From assembly GCF_005047595.1 (NCBI RefSeq), contig NZ_SUPL01000003.1, positions 186,001 to 250,000 of the forward strand: a stretch of DNA of 64,000 bases. The letters are read 5' to 3'. Source of the DNA: Pontimicrobium aquaticum (GTDB taxonomy: Bacteria; Bacteroidota; Bacteroidia; Flavobacteriales; Flavobacteriaceae). Under the pieces are notes generated by a model. That model searched no databases. It worked only from the letters and a program-made list of their open reading frames with translations, and had not been told where the DNA came from. This document shows, one piece after another, positions 45,948 through 55,171 of the stretch (positions within the stretch are counted from its first letter, which is position 1; every line of letters starts with the position of its first letter). The position numbers and the translations under genes were made by a program.

Positions 45948-48140
45948 TTGAAAAATACTTTTTTATTATTGGCTCTATTCTCATTTTTTATTGGGTATAG
46001 CCAAAACAAATCATTCGTTGTAAAATATATAGACTCCCCTATCATTCTTGATGGAAATTTAGATGAATCTGTTTGGAGTGAAGCAGAATCTGCCACTAAT
46101 TTTTGGCAATACTTTCCTACCGATTCTTTACAAGCAACACAACAAGCTGATATTAAAATGCTTTTTGATGACACCAATCTTTACATTGGTATGAAAGTCA
46201 ATGCGCCTTCAAATAACTTTGTAATCCCTTCACTGCGTAGAGATTTTAGAGCTGGTGGTAGTGACAATATCACCTTAATGTTCGATACATTTAATGATGG
46301 TACCAATGCTTTTATATTCGGCACAAATCCAGCAGGTGTTCAACGTGAAATACTATTATCTGGTGGTGGTAATGAGCTGAGAGGATTTAACACAGCTTGG
46401 GATACCAAATGGCGAAGCGAGACTGTTGTACACGATAATTACTATATAGTTGAGTGGATCATTCCGTTTTCTGCTTTTAAATATAGAGAAGGAGAAACTA
46501 AATGGCGTTTTAATAGTTATCATTTTGATACTCAAGCTAACGAACGTAATACTTGGATGCAAATACCTCAAAATCAACCTATTTTTAGCTTAGCCTATAT
46601 GGGAGATATGATTTTCGAAAAACCCTTAGGAAATTCAAAAACACCCATTTCTATCATTCCATATGTAAATGGTTTGGTTGGAAAAGATTATGAAAATGGC
46701 TCGACAACTGAAGATTTTAAATATGGTGGCGATGCAAAAATGACTATTGGCAATAGTATGAATTTAGATCTTACCGTTAACCCAGATTTTTCGCAGGTAG
46801 AGGTCGATCAACAGGTTACCAACTTAACTAGATTTGAAGTCTCACTTCCAGAAAGACGACAATTTTTTATTGAGAATAGCGACTTATTTGCAGATTTTGG
46901 TAACGACAGAGATGCCAATCCTTTCTTTTCAAGGCGCATTGGCATTGCTAAAGACGCTGATGATAATAGTATTGAAAATGATATCATCGCTGGTGCTAGA
47001 TTGAGCGGAAAAGTAAGCAATAATCTTCGCCTAGGAATTTTAAACATGCAAACAGCCGAAGATTTAGCAAATGAAATTCCTGCAACAAATAATGCCGTAA
47101 TCACTGCGCAACATAAACTATTTAGTCGCTCAAATATTAGCTTCATGTTTATTAATAAGCAAGCGACCAAAGATTATGATTTTCTGGCCAACGAAGATAG
47201 ATACAACCGCGTTTTTGGAATTGATTACCGCTTAGCTTCCGAAGATAATACATGGATAGGTAAATACTTTTTTCATAAATCATTTTCACCAGATACTAGT
47301 GGAAAAGATCTTTCATCAGGTGCCACTACAGAATATAATAGTAGAAACTGGAACTTTCGCTTTGGTGCTGTGTATGTAGGTGATAACTTTAGGTCAGATC
47401 TAGGTTTTATTAGAAGAACAGATGTATTTAAAATAAGCCCCAGAGTTGAACGTGTGTTTTGGCCAAAAACTGGAGTAATACAAAAACATAGTTTATCTGT
47501 GATGCCTTTCTTTTTATGGAGACCAGAACTAGATTTTGAAAAATCAGATCATACAATCGTAACTAGTTGGAATGCCGAACTAAAAAACACTTCAAACATA
47601 GAATTTCAGATGTATAATAGATTTACGCATCTTTATGATAGTTTTGATCCTACCAGAACAGATGATGGCACACCACTCCCTGGAAATGAAGACTACTACT
47701 ATACAAGTTTTGAAGCTAGTTACAGATCAGATCAACGTAAAGCACTTTCATATAACATAAGTCCTTCATTTGGACAATTTTATAATGGAAAAAAATATTC
47801 TATTGGAGGAATGTTATCATGGCGATTACAACCTTATTTTTTAACTTCAGTACAAATAAATTATGACAAAATAAATTTACCAAACCCTTATCCTGACGCA
47901 TCTATTTGGCTAATTGGCCCTAAATTTGATGTTACTTTTAATAAAAACTTGTTTTGGGCCACCTTTATACAATACAGTAGTCAAAGAGACAATTTTAGTA
48001 TAAATACGCGTTTACAATGGCGTTTTGCGCCTTTATCAGATTTATTTGTAGTTTATAACGATAATTATTTTACAGATAATGTTTTTGCGCCTCGAGTTAG
48101 ATCTTTCAACGTAAAGCTAACCTACTGGATTAATATATAA
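45948..48140 (+). CDS. DUF5916 outer-membrane protein with CBM9-like domain
   Basis: A 730-residue exported protein. A signal peptide (to about residue 18, FFIGYSQ) is followed by a CBM9-like beta domain (about 24-195: SPIILDGNLDESVWSEAESA, then MLFDDTNLYIGMKV and VEWIIPFSAFKY). The larger C-terminal part (about 215-730) is the DUF5916 barrel-like region (LTVNPDFSQVEVDQQVTNLT, then FEVSLPERRQFFIEN) and ends in strand-like sequence (VKLTYWINI). Translation starts at TTG; a stop lies three codons upstream and no ATG is near. The function of the family is unknown, possibly carbohydrate-related. A terminator follows. Confidence 0.88.
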   Translation: MKNTFLLLALFSFFIGYSQNKSFVVKYIDSPIILDGNLDESVWSEAESATNFWQYFPTDSLQATQQADIKMLFDDTNLYIGMKVNAPSNNFVIPSLRRDFRAGGSDNITLMFDTFNDGTNAFIFGTNPAGVQREILLSGGGNELRGFNTAWDTKWRSETVVHDNYYIVEWIIPFSAFKYREGETKWRFNSYHFDTQANERNTWMQIPQNQPIFSLAYMGDMIFEKPLGNSKTPISIIPYVNGLVGKDYENGSTTEDFKYGGDAKMTIGNSMNLDLTVNPDFSQVEVDQQVTNLTRFEVSLPERRQFFIENSDLFADFGNDRDANPFFSRRIGIAKDADDNSIENDIIAGARLSGKVSNNLRLGILNMQTAEDLANEIPATNNAVITAQHKLFSRSNISFMFINKQATKDYDFLANEDRYNRVFGIDYRLASEDNTWIGKYFFHKSFSPDTSGKDLSSGATTEYNSRNWNFRFGAVYVGDNFRSDLGFIRRTDVFKISPRVERVFWPKTGVIQKHSLSVMPFFLWRPELDFEKSDHTIVTSWNAELKNTSNIEFQMYNRFTHLYDSFDPTRTDDGTPLPGNEDYYYTSFEASYRSDQRKALSYNISPSFGQFYNGKKYSIGGMLSWRLQPYFLTSVQINYDKINLPNPYPDASIWLIGPKFDVTFNKNLFWATFIQYSSQRDNFSINTRLQWRFAPLSDLFVVYNDNYFTDNVFAPRVRSFNVKLTYWINI

Positions 48141-48159
48141 TTATTTTACAATCAACCTT

Positions 48160-48198
48160 AAAAAGCATCATTTTTCAATTTTAAAATGATGCTTTTTT
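48160..48198 (+). terminator. Terminator after the DUF5916 gene
   Basis: The arms AAAAAGCATCATTTT and AAAATGATGCTTTTTT are near-perfect complements, with a T-run downstream. They lie 20 bases past the stop codon. Confidence 0.85.
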
Positions 48199-48262
48199 AT
48201 TTAACACAAACCCTAAAGAACATTTTATTTTCTTATTTTACGTCACTTAAAACTAACTATAC

Positions 48263-49531
48263 ATGGAAAACACTTCACCTCTTTTTACTAACGACGCCAT
48301 AGTATTTGGACTATTAATGCTTTCATTAGGTTTTGTTTTTTACACTGAAGCAAAAAAAACAGGGTTTTGGAATAAATTTTACAGAATTGTTCCAGGTTTA
48401 TTGATGTGCTATATGATTCCTGCAATATTTAATTCTTTAGGATTAATTTCCGCTGAATTAACTCAAACCTACTTTGTAGCCAGTCGCTATTTACTACCTG
48501 CATCATTAGTACTACTCACCATTAGTATTGATTTAAAAGCAATCTTTAATTTAGGGTGGAAGGCATTAATTATGTTTTTTACTGGAACAATAGGTATTGT
48601 TATAGGAGGCCCATTGGCTATTTTATTAATATCTACTTTTTCACCAGAAACTGTTGGAGGCTCTGGTTTTGAAGCTGTTTGGAGAGGTTTAGCTACTTTA
48701 GCTGGAAGTTGGATTGGTGGTGGTGCTAATCAAGCTGCTATGTTAGAAATTTATGAATATGACCAAACACTTTACGGAGGTATGGTATTAGTTGACATTG
48801 TGGTTGCTAACATTTGGATGGCTGTAATTTTACTTGGAATTGGCAAACGGAAAAAAATTGATAAGTGGTTGAAGGCTGACAACACAGCAATAGATGAATT
48901 ACAAAATAAAGTTCAAACTTTTACTGATAAAATTACTAGAAACCCTTCATTAAACGATTTAATCATCATTCTTACTTTTGCTTTTACAGCTGTTGGCATT
49001 GCACACTTTGGATCAGAAAAAATTTCAACATTTTTAAACGAAAACTTCGAAGCTGTAAGCAATCCAAAAAGTGCATTATCATCATTTGGTAGTAGTTTCT
49101 TTTGGTTAATAAGTATCGCTACATTAATTGGTATTTTATTATCTTTTACTAAAGCAAAAAACTATGAAGGTGCTGGTGCTAGTAAAATAGGGAGTGTTTT
49201 TATATACATTCTTGTTGCTACTATCGGCATGAAAATGGATTTAGGTAAGATTTTTGAAAACCCTGGTCTAATTTTAATTGGTTTAGTTTGGATGGCTATA
49301 CATGCTGGACTATTAATACTTGTCGCTAAACTTATTAAAGCGCCTTATTTCTTTTTAGCTGTGGGTAGTCAAGCTAATGTTGGAGGTGCTGCTTCAGCTC
49401 CAGTAGTAGCCGCAGCTTTCCATCCTTCTCTAGCTACAGTTGGTGCATTGCTAGCAGTTTTTGGCTATGTGGTAGGCACCTATGGTGCAATACTCTGTGC
49501 AGAATTAATGAAAATCGCTGCTGCAGGTTAG
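48263..49531 (+). CDS. DUF819 family membrane protein
   Basis: A 422-residue integral membrane protein with about ten to eleven helices. The family pattern is present: LATLAGSWIGGGANQAAMLE in the first half and KAPYFFLAVGSQANVGGAAS, then APVVAAAFHP, near the end. This pair of glycine-rich, inverted-repeat-like segments resembles transporters of the CPA/BASS-type fold. Members are sometimes described as putative sodium-dependent transporters, but no substrate is known. It is transcribed separately from its neighbours. Confidence 0.88.
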   Translation: MENTSPLFTNDAIVFGLLMLSLGFVFYTEAKKTGFWNKFYRIVPGLLMCYMIPAIFNSLGLISAELTQTYFVASRYLLPASLVLLTISIDLKAIFNLGWKALIMFFTGTIGIVIGGPLAILLISTFSPETVGGSGFEAVWRGLATLAGSWIGGGANQAAMLEIYEYDQTLYGGMVLVDIVVANIWMAVILLGIGKRKKIDKWLKADNTAIDELQNKVQTFTDKITRNPSLNDLIIILTFAFTAVGIAHFGSEKISTFLNENFEAVSNPKSALSSFGSSFFWLISIATLIGILLSFTKAKNYEGAGASKIGSVFIYILVATIGMKMDLGKIFENPGLILIGLVWMAIHAGLLILVAKLIKAPYFFLAVGSQANVGGAASAPVVAAAFHPSLATVGALLAVFGYVVGTYGAILCAELMKIAAAG

Positions 49532-49578
49532 CATATAATAAATTATTATAAGATATTTGCCGACATAAATTTTTGTAC

Positions 49579-50283
49579 ATGAAAAAGCTCACATTTTTAT
49601 TAGTATTACTTATTACTATTATTTCTTGCGGTAAAAAAGAAGCCGATTTAACAGTTACAGGATCGATTAAAGGTTTAAAAAAAGGAACCGTTTATCTTCA
49701 GCAATTAAAAGATTCGTCTTTGGTAGTATTAGATTCAATGGTTATAAATGGTGAACAACCATTTACTTTGCAAAGTAACCTTGAAGAACCAGAAGTACTC
49801 CTATTAATGTTAGATAAAAATAGCTCTGAAGATTCTAGAATTGCTTTTTTTGCAGATAAAGGTACTACCGAAATACATGCAACATTAAAAGATTTTCCGT
49901 TTAAGCATACCATTAAAGGGTCTCAACAACAAGAGAAGTATGCTGAATTTAAAAAGATGATGACTCAATTTAATAATAAAAATTTAGATATTATTAAAGC
50001 ACAGCTAGAAGCACAAGTGAGTGGAGATACAACTAAAGTAAACACTAAAGAAAAAGAAATTAACAGTTTAATTAAACGTAAATATTTGTACGCGATAAAT
50101 TTTGCTATTAATAACAAGAATAATGAAGTTGCTCCTTATATTGCTTTATCTGAAATTTATGATGCCAACATCACCTATTTAGATACTATTTATAAATCGC
50201 TTCCAAAACAGATTGCCGGTTCTAAATATGGAATAGAGCTAGAAACATACATTAAAAAACGTAAGGAAGAAGAAAACAAATAA
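49579..50283 (+). CDS. DUF4369 lipoprotein
   Basis: A 234-residue protein with a lipoprotein signal (ITIISC, C19). The DUF4369 domain follows (GSIKGLKKGTVYLQQLKDSS, then LLMLDKNSSEDSRIAFFADK and TTEIHATLKDF). Such domains often precede a thioredoxin/TlpA domain; here the second part is helical and no CxxC is present. The function is unknown. I chose the ATG giving MKKLTFLLVLL; a TTG two codons earlier is in frame but is not needed. Confidence 0.85.
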   Translation: MKKLTFLLVLLITIISCGKKEADLTVTGSIKGLKKGTVYLQQLKDSSLVVLDSMVINGEQPFTLQSNLEEPEVLLLMLDKNSSEDSRIAFFADKGTTEIHATLKDFPFKHTIKGSQQQEKYAEFKKMMTQFNNKNLDIIKAQLEAQVSGDTTKVNTKEKEINSLIKRKYLYAINFAINNKNNEVAPYIALSEIYDANITYLDTIYKSLPKQIAGSKYGIELETYIKKRKEEENK

Positions 50284-50306
50284 AAAGGCGCTTAAAGCGC
50301 CTTTTT
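50282..50306. terminator. Bidirectional terminator
   Basis: AAAAAGGCGCTTAAAGCGCC followed by TTTTT forms a stem with A- and T-rich arms on both sides. It separates the DUF4369 gene from the convergent 88-residue gene. Confidence 0.88.
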
Positions 50307-50307
50307 A

Positions 50308-50574
50308 TTAAAGTTTATTTATCTTTTCAATTAGAGCTCTTCCTCTATCTTCAAGCTCTTGGTTAATGCTTTTAAAGTGTGCCTTTTTATTTTCTACACT
50401 TTTATCATTTACTTTTTCAATTAACTCGTCAAAGGTTTCAATAGCCTCATCAATAATTGCTTCGCTCTTTTTTGTGTCTTTATCAGTATTGGTATATTCC
50501 CATACATATACTGCTTCAATTATGTCACCTAAAACGTAATTTATATCCTTTTTTAAATTTCTAACGTTTGCCAT
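50308..50574 (-). CDS. Uncharacterised small helical protein
   Basis: An 88-residue protein without a signal or membrane segment; MANVRNLKKDINYVLGDIIE and on to a charged coiled-coil-like region (IDEAIETFDELIEKVNDKSV) ending IEKINKL. I have seen this type as conserved hypothetical proteins in flavobacteria but know no function. It is 38 bases downstream of manA and may be in the same message. Confidence 0.7.
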   Translation of the reverse strand: MANVRNLKKDINYVLGDIIEAVYVWEYTNTDKDTKKSEAIIDEAIETFDELIEKVNDKSVENKKAHFKSINQELEDRGRALIEKINKL

Positions 50575-50612
50575 TTTTGTAATAAAATTAATTTCAGCAA
50601 AATTACGGAATT

Positions 50613-51584
50613 TTAAATATAAACCTCTAAAAGTTTAGCATTGTTTGAATCTAATTTAAACTGCTTTAAAGCAGCTGGAATTAAAATAGTTTCTCCTTTC
50701 TTGATTATTTCATAAAATCCTTCAACATTAATACTTACCTCGCCTTCTACACATATATAAATGATAAATGAATCATACGAATTCTTTTTTTGGATAGTGT
50801 GAGTTAGATGTAAAAAATTTGTTGTGAAATAAGGGCAACAGATCATCTTGTTTGATTGATTTTCTTGCGTTGAATATAGCACTTTAAAATCATCATCCAT
50901 ATCAAAATCGATAGCATCAATTGCTAAATCGTTATGTAGCTCTCGCTCATTGCCTTGATCGTCTTTCCTATCCCAATCATACACACGATAGGTAATATCA
51001 CTTGTTTGTTGTATTTCAGCCAGCATCACTCCTGCTCCAATGGCATGTACACGTCCAACTTCAATAAAATAGGTATCGCCTTCGTTGGCATGTTCAAAAT
51101 TTAAAATTTTAGTAAGTGTTTTATTTTCTAAATGTTTTAGATAAACATCTGGCGTTATTTTTTTATTAAAACCAACTATTAAATTAGAGTCTTCATCTGC
51201 TTGCATTACATACCACATCTCGGTTTTCCCAAAAGAATTATGACGTTTTCTAGCTAATTCGTCATTTGGATGAAGCTGGATAGACAAATCTTCTTTAGCA
51301 TCAATGAATTTAATGAGTAATGGAAATTTTTCACCAAAAACATCAAAGTTCTTTTTGCCAATAAGTTCTTCTTGGTAAGTAGATAGCAATTGTTTAAGAG
51401 TAGCACCTTTTAGCTCACCATTAGACACTATAGACGTATCATCATCAACATCACTAATCTCCCAACTTTCACCAATATTTGGTGAGTTATTATGCTTATT
51501 AAGAATAGTTTTAAGTTTAGTTCCTCCCCAAATTTTTTCTTTTAAAATTGGATGAAACTTAAGTGGATATAAATGATTTTTCAT
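50613..51584 (-). CDS. manA: Mannose-6-phosphate isomerase, class I
   Basis: Interconverts mannose-6-phosphate and fructose-6-phosphate, for GDP-mannose and polysaccharide synthesis. The 323-residue protein is of the short (Firmicute/Bacteroidota) form. KFIDAKEDLSIQLHPND carries zinc ligands, and YFIEVGRVHAIGAGVMLAEI has the second metal/substrate site. The C-terminal cupin (about 240-323) closes the fold. Its start lies three bases after the stop of the queD-like gene. Confidence 0.93.
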   Translation of the reverse strand: MKNHLYPLKFHPILKEKIWGGTKLKTILNKHNNSPNIGESWEISDVDDDTSIVSNGELKGATLKQLLSTYQEELIGKKNFDVFGEKFPLLIKFIDAKEDLSIQLHPNDELARKRHNSFGKTEMWYVMQADEDSNLIVGFNKKITPDVYLKHLENKTLTKILNFEHANEGDTYFIEVGRVHAIGAGVMLAEIQQTSDITYRVYDWDRKDDQGNERELHNDLAIDAIDFDMDDDFKVLYSTQENQSNKMICCPYFTTNFLHLTHTIQKKNSYDSFIIYICVEGEVSINVEGFYEIIKKGETILIPAALKQFKLDSNNAKLLEVYI

Positions 51585-51587
51585 GAA

Positions 51588-51998
51588 TTAGTTTCCTGGA
51601 TAGGTTACGAAATTACGAGGAGTTTCGTAGAGTGTAATTTCCAAATCAAAAGATGCCTTGAGTTTTGGTTTAATTTTATTATAAATAACCACAACAATAT
51701 TTTCAGCTGTTGGATTTAAGTCTTTAAACTCTGGAACTTCAATATTTAGGTTTTTATGATCAAAAGCATCTTCAACTTCTTCTTTAATAATATCTTTTAA
51801 CACTTTCATGTCAATTACATATCCTGTTTCTTGATCAATATCTCCAGTCACACTCACAATTAATTCATAGTTGTGACCATGAAAGTTCGGATTGTTACAC
51901 TTTCCAAAAACTTCGTCGTTTTTTTCATGACTCCAATCTTTTCTATACAACCTATGAGCAGCATTAAAATGTGCTTTTCTACTAACTGTTACCTTCAT
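51588..51998 (-). CDS. queD: 6-carboxytetrahydropterin synthase / 6-pyruvoyl-tetrahydropterin synthase family
   Basis: A 136-residue enzyme of the PTPS family, probably QueD in queuosine (7-deazaguanine) synthesis. Zinc histidines occur in RKAHFNAAHRL and CNNPNFHGHNYELIV; the catalytic cysteine is the one in FGKCNNP. ITLYETPRNFVTYPG matches the C-terminal substrate region. The chosen ATG gives MKVTVSRKAHF; a TTG two codons earlier is also open. It overlaps the end of the idi gene by 17 bases. Other queuosine genes are not in the window. Confidence 0.85.
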   Translation of the reverse strand: MKVTVSRKAHFNAAHRLYRKDWSHEKNDEVFGKCNNPNFHGHNYELIVSVTGDIDQETGYVIDMKVLKDIIKEEVEDAFDHKNLNIEVPEFKDLNPTAENIVVVIYNKIKPKLKASFDLEITLYETPRNFVTYPGN

Positions 51999-52521
51999 TG
52001 TCAACCAAATTTATGTGTTCGTAGAATTTATCAAAAATTATTTTAAACCAAGCAGTATAATGTTCTGGATGCATGACCATATCTACTTTTACATCGTCTA
52101 AGTTCATCCATTTCCAGGATTCAACTTCGTCTTTATTTATACTTGGCTTATCGTTATAATGGCCAACCATAATGTGGTCTAATTCATGTTCAGTCAACCC
52201 ATTATCAAAAGGTGCTTTATAAATAAATGAGGTCGTTTCTTTTAACTCGGTAACAAAGCCCATTTCTTCTTGCAAACGACGCTTTCCTGCATCTATATTA
52301 CTTTCGCCCTCACGTTGGTGACTACAGCAAGTGTTAGTCCATAATCCTGGAGAATGATATTTACTCAATGCACGCTGTTGCAGCATTAATTCATTTTTAT
52401 TATTAAAAATGAAAACCGAAAATGCACGATGCAACAAAGCCTTTTCATGAGCTTCCATTTTAGGCATTAAACCTATTTGCTCATCGTTTTCGTTTACTAG
52501 AATGACTTGTTCCTCTTTCAT
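51982..52521 (-). CDS. idi: Isopentenyl-diphosphate delta-isomerase, type I
   Basis: Interconverts IPP and DMAPP for isoprenoid synthesis. The 179-residue protein is a Nudix-fold enzyme: ALLHRAFSVFIFNNKNELML, the metal/catalytic NTCCSHQREGESN (active-site cysteine), RRLQEEMGF as the Nudix helix, and EHELDHIMVG carrying the active-site glutamate. It heads a cluster with queD and manA on the minus strand. Confidence 0.94.
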   Translation of the reverse strand: MKEEQVILVNENDEQIGLMPKMEAHEKALLHRAFSVFIFNNKNELMLQQRALSKYHSPGLWTNTCCSHQREGESNIDAGKRRLQEEMGFVTELKETTSFIYKAPFDNGLTEHELDHIMVGHYNDKPSINKDEVESWKWMNLDDVKVDMVMHPEHYTAWFKIIFDKFYEHINLVDNEGNS

Positions 52522-52616
52522 AATGTAAAAATACCAAGATATTTTATAAAATCAGCAACCAAAACTTAGATTTAAAAACGAATGACATCAATTATATTTA
52601 TTAGGTCTAATAATCC

Positions 52617-52624
52617 TATCTTTG
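52617..52624 (+). promoter_or_regulatory. Probable prfC promoter -7 box
   Basis: TATCTTTG matches TAnnTTTG exactly and lies 22 bases before the prfC ATG. A clear -33 TTG is not visible at 17-23 bases. Confidence 0.45.
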
Positions 52625-52646
52625 CAACCCAATAGCAAGAAAGTAT

Positions 52647-54236
52647 ATGAGTTTTTTAAAAGAGATAGAACGCAGACGAACCTTTGGTATTATTTCGCAT
52701 CCAGATGCTGGTAAAACAACACTAACCGAAAAACTATTGCTTTTTGGTGGTGCTATACAAGAAGCTGGAGCTGTAAAAAGTAATAAAATTAAAAAAGGTG
52801 CAACCAGTGACTTTATGGAAATTGAGCGTCAACGTGGTATTTCGGTGGCAACCTCTGTGTTAGCTTTTGAATATGATGGCATAAAAATTAATATTCTTGA
52901 TACACCTGGACATAAGGATTTTGCTGAAGACACGTTTAGAACACTTACAGCAGTAGATAGTGTTATTGTTGTAATTGATGTTGCAAAAGGGGTTGAGGAA
53001 CAGACTGAAAAGCTTGTTGAAGTTTGTAGAATGCGTAATATACCTATGATTGTGTTTATTAATAAACTAGATCGTGAAGGAAAGGATGCATTTGATTTAT
53101 TAGATGAAGTAGAACAAAAATTGGGTTTAACTGTTACTCCTATGAGTTTCCCAATTGGTATGGGTTACGATTTTAAAGGGATTTATAATCTATGGGAAAA
53201 GAACGTTAATCTTTTTAGTGGAGACAGTAGAAAAAATATTGAAGAAACTATCGAGATTTCAGATTTAGCTTCTCAAGAGCTAACAAAACTAGTAGGTGAA
53301 AAGCCTGCAGAAACTCTAAGAGACGACATTGAATTGGTTGAAGGTATATATCCTGAATTTGATAAAGATGAATACTTAAATGGCCACTTACAACCTGTGT
53401 TTTTTGGTTCAGCTCTTAATAATTTTGGTGTTCGTGAATTATTAGATTGTTTTGTTGAGATTGCTCCAAAACCAAGACCTAAACAAAGTGAAGAACGTTT
53501 AGTAAAACCTGATGAAACAAAATTTACAGGTTTTGTTTTTAAAATTCACGCTAATATGGATCCTAATCACAGGAACCGTTTAGCGTTTGTTAAAATTGTA
53601 TCTGGAACTTTTGAACGTAACAAACCATATCTGCATGTTAGACATAATAAAAAAGTAAAATTCTCAAGTCCAAATGCTTTTTTTGCAGAGAAAAAAGAAA
53701 TTGTAGATATTTCATATCCAGGTGATATTGTTGGTTTACAAGACACTGGGACTTTTAAAATAGGAGACACTCTAACTGAAGGAGAAGTACTTAATTATAA
53801 AGGCATACCAAGTTTTTCTCCTGAACATTTTAGGTATATCAATAATGCAGATCCTTTAAAAGCCAAACAATTGCACAAAGGTATTGACCAGCTTATGGAC
53901 GAAGGTGTTGCCCAATTATTTACGCTAGATTTAAACGGAAGAAAAGTTATTGGTACAGTTGGAGCATTGCAGTACGAAGTGATACAGTACAGATTAGAAC
54001 ATGAATATGGTGCAAAATGCACTTACGAAAACTTAAATGTACATAAAGCATGTTGGGTTGAACCTACAGATAAAAATAACGAAGAGTTTAAAGAGTTTAA
54101 ACGTGTAAAACAACGCTTTTTAGCTAAAGACAAACAAAATCAACTAGTATTTTTGGCAGATTCAATGTTTACTTTGCAAATGACTCAACAAAAATATCCA
54201 AGCATAAAATTTCACTTAACATCCGAATACAACTAA
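52647..54236 (+). CDS. prfC: Peptide chain release factor 3
   Basis: GTPase that removes class I release factors from the ribosome. The 529-residue protein has all G motifs: G1 SHPDAGKTTLTE, G2 area RGISVATS, G3 DTPGHKDFAEDT and G4 FINKLDRE. The RF3-specific domains follow (about 290-529; GFVFKIHANMDPNHRNRLAF and LQYEVIQYRLEHEYGAKC). The length is normal. It is transcribed alone from a gap shared with the divergent idi gene. Confidence 0.96.
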   Translation: MSFLKEIERRRTFGIISHPDAGKTTLTEKLLLFGGAIQEAGAVKSNKIKKGATSDFMEIERQRGISVATSVLAFEYDGIKINILDTPGHKDFAEDTFRTLTAVDSVIVVIDVAKGVEEQTEKLVEVCRMRNIPMIVFINKLDREGKDAFDLLDEVEQKLGLTVTPMSFPIGMGYDFKGIYNLWEKNVNLFSGDSRKNIEETIEISDLASQELTKLVGEKPAETLRDDIELVEGIYPEFDKDEYLNGHLQPVFFGSALNNFGVRELLDCFVEIAPKPRPKQSEERLVKPDETKFTGFVFKIHANMDPNHRNRLAFVKIVSGTFERNKPYLHVRHNKKVKFSSPNAFFAEKKEIVDISYPGDIVGLQDTGTFKIGDTLTEGEVLNYKGIPSFSPEHFRYINNADPLKAKQLHKGIDQLMDEGVAQLFTLDLNGRKVIGTVGALQYEVIQYRLEHEYGAKCTYENLNVHKACWVEPTDKNNEEFKEFKRVKQRFLAKDKQNQLVFLADSMFTLQMTQQKYPSIKFHLTSEYN

Positions 54237-54411
54237 ATATCAGATAGTTATAAAATAATAAGAATGTTTAATTAAGTGTATTTTACATAAAAATTAACTT
54301 TTCATTTGTTTTTAATCGGAATTATTGTACATTTCATCGATAATAATAACTATTTAGCACCTTAGTTTTTACATTTAATAATAGATTCATAACCCCAAAC
54401 ATGAACTACTT

Positions 54412-54645
54412 ATGGAAACTCAAGATAACATTTTCAGTAATGAAGATATTACTGTAACTTTTGAACCTTGCAAGTGCATTCATGCCGAAAAATGTGCTAA
54501 AGAATTATCTGAAGTATTTAGAACTTCTGTTATTCCTTGGATAAATTTAGATGGAATTGAAACTAAAAGAATTATTAAACAAATAAAAAAGTGTCCATCT
54601 GGCGCTTTACAATATTCAACAAATAATAAAAGAAAAGTAAGTTAA
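54412..54645 (+). CDS. Divergent 4Fe-4S mono-cluster protein (YjdI-like)
   Basis: A 77-residue protein of the Fer4_19 type. Four cysteines, C20, C22, C28 (FEPCKCIHAEKCAKEL) and C61 (KKCPSGAL), are spaced for one 4Fe-4S cluster. The family is often found beside N-acetyltransferase or redox genes; none is adjacent here. A terminator follows. The role is electron transfer or sensing, by family; the partner is unknown. Confidence 0.85.
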   Translation: METQDNIFSNEDITVTFEPCKCIHAEKCAKELSEVFRTSVIPWINLDGIETKRIIKQIKKCPSGALQYSTNNKRKVS

Positions 54646-54653
54646 TACTATAA

Positions 54654-54685
54654 AAAAAGCCCTTTGTAAAATCAAAGGGCTTTTT
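54654..54685. terminator. Terminator after the 4Fe-4S gene
   Basis: AAAAAGCCCTTTG and CAAAGGGCTTTTT form a strong hairpin with A and T flanks about eight bases past the stop codon. It can also stop the minus-strand transcript from the DUF3467 side. Confidence 0.9.
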
Positions 54686-54698
54686 AATGAAACTAATT

Positions 54699-54747
54699 TT
54701 ATGCTTGCCTTGTTGATCCAAAGTTTAAAGGCATAGGCTTTTTTTCA
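54699..54747 (-). pseudogene. Relic of a duplicated DUF3467 gene end
   Basis: On the minus strand this reads KKPMPLNFGSTRQA and a stop. It is nearly the same as the end of the neighbouring DUF3467 gene (KTPMPLNFGPTGQA and a stop), and the DNA is closely similar over about 46 bases. The two stops are 107 bases apart. Upstream of this tail the match fades and no open frame remains, so only the 3' end of a second copy survives. Confidence 0.75.
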
Positions 54748-54805
54748 AAAAATATTTCTCAAAAACTCAAAAGTGAATAAATACCAATGGTTTTAATAAT
54801 TTGTA

Positions 54806-55123
54806 TTAAGCCTGGCCTGTTGGTCCAAAGTTTAAAGGCATAGGTGTTTTTTCATAATCTTTTATTTCACCATGTGCAGCTTCAAAACGCTGTACATTAT
54901 CGCCTAAGGCTTTTACTAAACGCTTTGCGTGTTGTGGTGTTAAAATAATTCTAGATTTCACCTTACTTTTAGGAGTTCCAGGCATTATACTTACAAAATC
55001 AAGTACAAATTCAGAAACCGAATGGTTAATTATTGCCAAATTAGAATAGGTTCCTTCCGCAATTTTCTCATCCAACTCAATATTAATTTGACCTTGCTTT
55101 GGTTTTTCTTTATTATCTGCCAT
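54806..55123 (-). CDS. DUF3467 family protein
   Basis: A 105-residue cytoplasmic protein with the DUF3467 pattern: QINIELDEKIAEGTYSNLAI, then INHSVSEFVLDFVSIMPGTP and RIILTPQHAKRLVKALGDNV. The family is common in Bacteroidota and lies beside rpoC in many genomes. Its function is unknown. Here it follows rpoC beyond a terminator hairpin. A relic of a second copy sits 107 bases downstream. Confidence 0.9.
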   Translation of the reverse strand: MADNKEKPKQGQINIELDEKIAEGTYSNLAIINHSVSEFVLDFVSIMPGTPKSKVKSRIILTPQHAKRLVKALGDNVQRFEAAHGEIKDYEKTPMPLNFGPTGQA

Positions 55124-55140
55124 AATATAATAGTATTAAA

Positions 55141-55167
55141 AAAAATTCCCGCAAGAGCGGGAATTTT
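55141..55167 (-). terminator. Terminator of the rpoBC operon
   Basis: AAAATTCCCGC - AAGA - GCGGGAATTTT lies five bases past the rpoC stop with U-rich flanking on the minus-strand transcript. It separates rpoC from the DUF3467 gene. Confidence 0.88.
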
Positions 55168-55171
55168 ATGT

